Below, in pieces: positions 59,504 to 64,000 of a stretch of DNA of 64,000 nucleotides. Origin of the DNA: Paenibacillus sp. 19GGS1-52 (GTDB lineage Bacteria; Bacillota; Bacilli; Paenibacillales; Paenibacillaceae); assembly GCF_022369515.1 (NCBI RefSeq), contig NZ_CP059724.1, positions 5,022,001 to 5,086,000 of the forward strand. Direction: 5' to 3'. The stretch's first letter is position 1. Each line of letters begins with the position of its first letter. The translations under genes and the position numbers were made by a program. The notes below the pieces were generated by a model. The model was given only the letters and a program-made list of their open reading frames with translations. It ran no database searches and was not told the DNA's origin.

Positions 59504-60460
59504 TTACGTAGTGCTGGCGCTCTTAGTCTTAACCTGCGGAAGCAGCTTTGCCATATTCACGGTACGCTTGATTTCCCATGTTTCAGGAACGGCAGGATCG
59601 TATTGCTCCAGATAATTGATGACTTCCTTCGTAATCGGTGTAGGCGTAGAAGCACCAGAGGTTACTCCTACGATATTGACACCCTGCAGCCACTCCGTCT
59701 TAAGTTCAGACAAATCTGATATACGGTAAGCCGTTACACCGGCAATCTCTTCTGACACCTGGGCAAGGCGATTAGAGTTATTGCTGCGCGGATCACCCAC
59801 CACAATAACCAGATCCGTCTGACCCGCCTGCTCAGCCACGGCCTCTTGACGCACCTGCGTAGCCATGCAAATCTCATTATGCACTTCTGCACCAGGAAAG
59901 GTCACAAGCAGCTTTTTCATAATATGCTTAATATCCCATTGGCTCATTGTAGTCTGATTCGTAATTACAATTCGTGAGGAAGGAATCGTTAACGTTGCGA
60001 TCTCTTCTTCCTTCTCAATCAGATGCACATGCTCCGGCGAAATGCCAACGGCGCCCTCCGGCTCCGGGTGACCTTTCTTACCGATATAGATGACTTCATA
60101 ACCATCATCAACCTTTTCCTGAATAAGATCATGTGTCTTCGTTACATCAGGACAGGTAGCATCTACAGTCGTCAGCCCTTTAGCCCGGGCCATCTTACGA
60201 ACCTCCGGAGAGACTCCGTGCGCCGTGAATATGATGGTGCCGCTATCTACTTTATCCAGTATATCAAGACGGTTGTTTCCGTCCAATGTAATGATGCCAT
60301 CGTCCTCGAACGAGTTGGTAACATGACTATTATGAACAATCATGCCCAATATATAAATAGGCCGGGGAAGATCGAGATTTTGCGCGGCCTGCCGTGCCAT
60401 TACCATGGCATCAACAACACCGTAGCAATAGCCCCGGGGAGAAATTTTGATAACTTCCAT
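59504..60460 (-). CDS. ispH: 4-hydroxy-3-methylbut-2-enyl diphosphate reductase
   Basis: 318 residues. Last enzyme of the non-mevalonate isoprenoid pathway, a [4Fe-4S] protein. Cluster cysteines lie in RGYCYGVVDA (C12), DATCPDVTKTH and NEICMATQVRQ; other signatures are GMIVHNSHV, FTAHGVSPEV, KGHPEPEG, GDPRSNNSNRL and VGVTSGASTP. ATG follows AAGTTGGTGAAGTC. It stands alone between DAHP synthase and the two-component pair. Confidence 0.95.
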   Translation of the reverse strand: MEVIKISPRGYCYGVVDAMVMARQAAQNLDLPRPIYILGMIVHNSHVTNSFEDDGIITLDGNNRLDILDKVDSGTIIFTAHGVSPEVRKMARAKGLTTVDATCPDVTKTHDLIQEKVDDGYEVIYIGKKGHPEPEGAVGISPEHVHLIEKEEEIATLTIPSSRIVITNQTTMSQWDIKHIMKKLLVTFPGAEVHNEICMATQVRQEAVAEQAGQTDLVIVVGDPRSNNSNRLAQVSEEIAGVTAYRISDLSELKTEWLQGVNIVGVTSGASTPTPITKEVINYLEQYDPAVPETWEIKRTVNMAKLLPQVKTKSASTT

Positions 60461-60517
60461 GACTTCACCAACTTTCTGCTCATCGTTAACTGCTGTAATA
60501 TATGGTCTAATTATACC

Positions 60518-61972
60518 CTATTCCAGCGGTGGAGCAAAGAGAAGCGGCAGCCAGATCACAAAAGTAGTCCCCTCACCCTGACGGGTAACTACCTCAACTG
60601 ATCCGCCATGTTCATCGATGATCCATTTTGCGATCGACAGACCGAGACCAATCCCTTCCGTAATTCCACGAGATTCATCTGCACGGTAGAAACGATCAAA
60701 AATATGCGGCACCTCATCTTTATCCATCCCAATGCCCGTATCAACAATACGGATACCCACTTGACTCTGGTAGAACACCGTATCCAGTGAAACTTCGCCC
60801 GAAGGTGTGTATTTGAAGGCATTGTCAATGAAGATGAACAGCATTTGCTGCAAGTAATCTTTGTTGCCGACAATATATTTGCCATTCAAGGCTGACATAT
60901 CTCCGGCAATCCACTCCGCTTGGCGGGGCAGGAATGAGGCTCTACGAGCCACCTCAGTCATCATCGGTTCCAGTGCTACCGGCTCTATGTCGAAGGTACG
61001 CCCAGTATCGGCACGGGCCAGAGAGAGCATATCTGCAACGAGACGACTCATTCTTTTGGCTTCATCAGCAATATCACTCACGGACTCAAGTGACATCTGC
61101 CGGATGGCAGCATCGTCCAGATCCGGATTTTCCCCCGGTTCCAGCGCCCATACTTTTTGCAGCAGATCAATATTGCCACGGATCGTGGTCAGAGGAGTAC
61201 GCAGTTCATGTGACGCATCCGAAACGAAGCGACGCTGTGCGGCATAAGAATCCTCAAGCTCTTTATAAAAGCCCTCCATCCGCCCAAGCATACTGTTCAC
61301 AGTTGCAATAAGACGTCCGATCTCATCTGGTGGTCCATCGTATTCAATACGAGAGCTAAGATCAGTTCCTGTCTGAATACCGTTAGCGGCATCAATAACC
61401 TTACCAATCGGACTCATTGCCTTACGGGCCAAGAAAAGACCGAAGGTAAAAGCCGCGATTAAGGTCGCGAAGGAACCGACAAGCAGAATGTTTTTTAATC
61501 TTTCCATAAGCTTGTCCTGCTCTCCCACATAGGCAGCAACCTGCAGAACGGCAGCAGGATTATTATTATAATTTTCCAAAGAAATAGGTCTTTCGTAGAT
61601 TAGAAAATGGTTCCCATCGATAAAAACATTACGAAATCCCTGCGTAATTTTATCACGCTCTGGAAAGTCGAACTTAATTCCAATATTCGCCATATTAAGT
61701 GATTGTTTCAATAGGTTACTATCATAAATAAAAATCTGCATATACAGGTTGGAGTCCTCTGGCCGGCTGTACGCGTTCATATCCAGTTCACCGCTGATAT
61801 TAATTGTGAAGCTAAAACCACGCTGCAATTGTTCTGCCTGGTTTTGTACACGATCCTTTAAATCTCCATAAGTATTAATGTATACAAAACCGTAAATTGC
61901 GGCTGATAAGGCCAGCAGCATAACGGCTAGAATTCCTGAATACCAAGCAGCCAGCCGCAACCTTATGGACAT
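60518..61972 (-). CDS. Membrane histidine kinase
   Basis: 484 residues from the ATG at 61972, just behind the response regulator stop; GTG at 61984 overlaps the ribosome site AGAGGTG. Two membrane helices (about 8-30 and 160-182) bracket an extracytoplasmic sensor of about 130 residues; then HAMP, HisKA with FVSDASHELRTPLTTIRG, and HATPase (FIDNAFKYTP, DTGIGMD, GIGLGLSI). The arrangement (HtrA gene upstream on the same strand) recalls envelope-stress systems such as CssRS, but this is inference. Confidence 0.88.
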   Translation of the reverse strand: MSIRLRLAAWYSGILAVMLLALSAAIYGFVYINTYGDLKDRVQNQAEQLQRGFSFTINISGELDMNAYSRPEDSNLYMQIFIYDSNLLKQSLNMANIGIKFDFPERDKITQGFRNVFIDGNHFLIYERPISLENYNNNPAAVLQVAAYVGEQDKLMERLKNILLVGSFATLIAAFTFGLFLARKAMSPIGKVIDAANGIQTGTDLSSRIEYDGPPDEIGRLIATVNSMLGRMEGFYKELEDSYAAQRRFVSDASHELRTPLTTIRGNIDLLQKVWALEPGENPDLDDAAIRQMSLESVSDIADEAKRMSRLVADMLSLARADTGRTFDIEPVALEPMMTEVARRASFLPRQAEWIAGDMSALNGKYIVGNKDYLQQMLFIFIDNAFKYTPSGEVSLDTVFYQSQVGIRIVDTGIGMDKDEVPHIFDRFYRADESRGITEGIGLGLSIAKWIIDEHGGSVEVVTRQGEGTTFVIWLPLLFAPPLE

Positions 61973-61973
61973 A

Positions 61974-62663
61974 TTAATTGTCACCTCTTAGAATGTACCC
62001 GGCTCCCCGGATCGTCTGAATCAAGCGTTTGCCTCCATGCTCTTCCGTCTTCTGGCGCAGCATGGCGATATAAACTTCCAACACATTGGATTCACCGCTA
62101 TAATCATAGCCCCAAATCTTATCCATAATCAGGTCACGGGACAATACCCGCTTCGGATTCTGCATAAACAAATGCAGCAACTCAAATTCCTTAGCCGTTA
62201 GCTCCAGCCGTTTGCCATTGCGGATCACTTCCCGTGAATCCACATCCAGCGTAATATCCTCGTAAGAGACAGCCTGTTCTCCGCCTCCACCCTGCTCGCT
62301 CTTGCGTCGAAGCAGTGCGCGCACACGTGCTAACAGTTCCTCCAATGCAAACGGCTTTACTAAATAGTCATCTGCACCCATATCAAGTCCCTTCACACGG
62401 TGTTCTATCTCATCTTTAGCCGTAAGCATGAGGACGGGTACACTACTGCCACCCTCCCGTAGACGTCTAACGACTTCAAAGCCGTCCACTTGCGGCATCA
62501 TCACATCTAGAATAACTACATCGGGATCACTGGCCAGTACGGCACGCAATCCGTCAGCCCCATTTACTGCTGACTTTACATCGTATCCTTCAAAGGCCAG
62601 GCCACGGCGCAGCATGGAAATAATTTTCTCGTCATCATCAATAATTAAAATACTCGGTCGCAT
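61974..62663 (-). CDS. OmpR/PhoB-type response regulator
   Basis: About 229 residues; the ATG at 62663 follows GGGGGCTGCTTG. Receiver with IDDDEK, phospho-acceptor in VILDVMMPQVDG and Lys in LVKPFA; winged helix with LEVYIAMLRQKTEEHGG. Its stop is separated by one base from the kinase start, so the pair is translated together. Confidence 0.92.
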   Translation of the reverse strand: MRPSILIIDDDEKIISMLRRGLAFEGYDVKSAVNGADGLRAVLASDPDVVILDVMMPQVDGFEVVRRLREGGSSVPVLMLTAKDEIEHRVKGLDMGADDYLVKPFALEELLARVRALLRRKSEQGGGGEQAVSYEDITLDVDSREVIRNGKRLELTAKEFELLHLFMQNPKRVLSRDLIMDKIWGYDYSGESNVLEVYIAMLRQKTEEHGGKRLIQTIRGAGYILRGDN

Positions 62664-62735
62664 CAAGCAGCCCCCATTGTTCTCTTTTTATTTATATTGT
62701 ATCAGTGAATGAATGGATTGGCATCCAATCAAGAA

Positions 62736-62776
62736 GAAACGGCTTTGCCGTCCTTTATATGGACGGCACCCGTTTC
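62736..62776 (-). terminator. Terminator-like hairpin, copy 2 of a duplicated element
   Basis: Almost identical to 26824-26864 (one base differs in the loop region). Lies between the response regulator start and the HtrA gene end. Another HtrA terminator candidate sits at 62838-62861. Confidence 0.75.
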
Positions 62777-62837
62777 TTCGAGAAATATAAGGATAATTTA
62801 ATGTGTGAAACATATAAATCCTTATCTTTGTAGCAAA

Positions 62838-62861
62838 AGCGGAAGGGTTCCCCCTCCCGCT
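62838..62861 (-). terminator. Terminator after the HtrA gene
   Basis: On the minus strand AGCGGGAGG pairs with CCTTCCGCT around GGGAACC-like sequence, then TTTTGC. Confidence 0.7.
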
Positions 62862-62883
62862 CTTCAATTCACCGATTCAATAT

Positions 62884-64000
62884 TTACTGCTGCTGAGTTT
62901 TGGTAGTATCAAAATCATTTTTGTTGCCGATTGTAACTTGTAGATCCAGTGTTTTGCCATCGCGCACTACATTCAATGTGGCTTTATCACCAACTTTTAA
63001 CGTTTGAATGAAGGTAATCAGATCTTGACTCGTTGCATATTTCGTTCCATTAACGCCTGTAATAATATCGTATGGGCGTAAGTCTGCGGTATAGGCAGGC
63101 GATTTATAAATAATCTCGGCTACCACAGAACCTTCTTTAATCTCAGTTCCCATTTGCTTGGCAACTTCATCCGTAATTGTCATTAGTGAGGCTCCGATGA
63201 AAGGAACAGGTTCTTTCGGAATGGCTTGGTTCGCTTCCAGCTTGTCAACAACCTCTTTAATGGTATTGACCGCGATAGCGAAGCCTATTCCTTGAGAATC
63301 TGTACTTACAGCCACGTTCATTCCAATGACTTCACCGTTCATATTGAGCAAAGGTCCACCGGAATTACCAGGGTTAATAGAAGCATCGGTCTGCAGCAAA
63401 TCTTTATAATTGCGTGTTCCACTGCCATCTTCTTCATTAATATCAATGCTGCGTCCTTTGGCGCTAAGTACACCGGCTGTAACCGTATGATCAAACCCTT
63501 GAGGATTACCAATAGCTACTACTTCCGAGCCAACCTTTAACGTGTCGGAATTACCCAGTGCCACTACAGGGAAGTTATTGTCCCCTTCAATCTTCAGGAC
63601 GGCCAGATCGAGATCTTTGCTAGAGCCGAGAAGTTTAGCTTCATAAGGCTTGCTGTTGCCTTCCAGCGTAACTTGAATCACATCTGCTTTATCAATTACG
63701 TGCTGGTTAGTCAAAATATATCCGGCTTTATCATAGATGAAGCCTGTGCCAATTCCATAAGGAACAAGTTGTGTTGCTGATCCTGATCCTGATCCTGATC
63801 CTGATTCTGACTGAGAACCTGCATCCGGTTCAGATTGTTGAGAATCGCTTCCACCGAACTGATCCCCGAAGAAAAATTGTGAGAATGGATCTGTCGAATT
63901 CGGACTGGTTTGACTTCCACTGCGGGTGCTGGAGTTAACAAGCGTCTCAATCTTAACTACTGCTGGCCCTACTCCATCTACCACATTTGATACATCGCCT
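62884..64000 (-). CDS. htrA: HtrA/DegP serine protease, C-terminal part (cut by right edge)
   Basis: The frame is open to the right edge (GDVSNVVDGVGPAVVKIETL at the edge side), so the membrane anchor and N-terminus are missing; about 372 residues are present. Catalytic His in LTNQHVID, Asp in DLDLAVLKI and Ser in NPGNSGGPLLN; C-terminal PDZ domain (RPYDIITGVNGTKY). A Gly-Ser run coded by (GATCCT)n lies near the start of the visible part. It is a surface quality-control protease for misfolded exported proteins. Confidence 0.93.
   Translation of the reverse strand, partial: GDVSNVVDGVGPAVVKIETLVNSSTRSGSQTSPNSTDPFSQFFFGDQFGGSDSQQSEPDAGSQSESGSGSGSGSATQLVPYGIGTGFIYDKAGYILTNQHVIDKADVIQVTLEGNSKPYEAKLLGSSKDLDLAVLKIEGDNNFPVVALGNSDTLKVGSEVVAIGNPQGFDHTVTAGVLSAKGRSIDINEEDGSGTRNYKDLLQTDASINPGNSGGPLLNMNGEVIGMNVAVSTDSQGIGFAIAVNTIKEVVDKLEANQAIPKEPVPFIGASLMTITDEVAKQMGTEIKEGSVVAEIIYKSPAYTADLRPYDIITGVNGTKYATSQDLITFIQTLKVGDKATLNVVRDGKTLDLQVTIGNKNDFDTTKTQQQ
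63778..63807. repeat. Hexanucleotide repeat coding a Gly-Ser run in HtrA
   Basis: GATCCT-type units (TGATCC in the given strand) are repeated about five times, coding the run SGSGSGSG before the protease domain; copy-number change keeps the frame. Confidence 0.85.

Noticed and set aside
1..64000. Prophage, rRNA or tRNA genes
   Set aside because: No phage structural genes, integrase or tRNA-like cloverleaf sequence was recognised.

Overview
The window looks like a chromosomal segment of a spore-forming Gram-positive bacterium, most likely Paenibacillus. The grounds are strong AGGAGG-type ribosome sites, sigma-A style promoters, S-layer-homology (SLH) surface proteins, spoVR and prkA sporulation genes, an AbrB-like regulator, and the style of the starch genes. 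Assignments rest on motifs read by eye; no database search was run.

1-21.3 kb is a maltodextrin/starch locus. A truncated chemoreceptor-like gene borders the ABC importer malG-malF-malE (minus strand). Divergent from malE is a cytosolic maltogenic amylase/neopullulanase. Next comes a 2540-residue surface-anchored amylopullulanase with two GH13 catalytic domains (minus strand), then a LacI-type regulator, beta-phosphoglucomutase, GH65 maltose phosphorylase and oligo-1,6-glucosidase (plus strand). Logic: starch is cut outside by the SLH-anchored enzyme, maltodextrins enter through MalEFG (no ATPase gene is present, so a shared one is implied), branched and linear products are trimmed inside, and maltose is phosphorolysed to glucose plus beta-G1P, which PgmB converts to G6P. 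CG-centred LacI/CcpA-type operators recur upstream of the malE, amylopullulanase, regulator and pgmB starts.

21.4-33 kb is mixed. It holds an AraC-type regulator, a broken IS1595-like transposase next to a solitary type I-C-like CRISPR repeat, a small lipoprotein, DegV, a PAS histidine kinase, a methyltransferase/two-component/ABC-2 exporter unit, and a low-GC patch with a fused hypothetical ORF and a DUF4304 protein.

33-45 kb carries spoVR and prkA, separated by an unusual three-gene operon (substrate-binding-fold protein without signal peptide, Cys-rich G3E-like GTPase, ABC ATPase without permease). That operon is flanked by the intact spoVR tail and a decayed second copy of it. Also here are an SLH protein with three C-terminal repeats, a copper-amine-oxidase-N-like secreted protein and a DUF2161 nuclease-fold protein.

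45-64 kb is mostly core: aminotransferase, LuxR-type regulator with an eroded receiver, coiled-coil protein plus NAGPA glycosidase, a 34-residue membrane peptide, AbrB-like regulator, TrmL, SerC (TTG start), a GH94 phosphorylase with a companion protein, YmaF-like protein, a GSI-beta type glutamine synthetase, DAHP synthase, IspH, a two-component system, and an HtrA protease cut by the right edge. No rRNA or tRNA gene was recognised.
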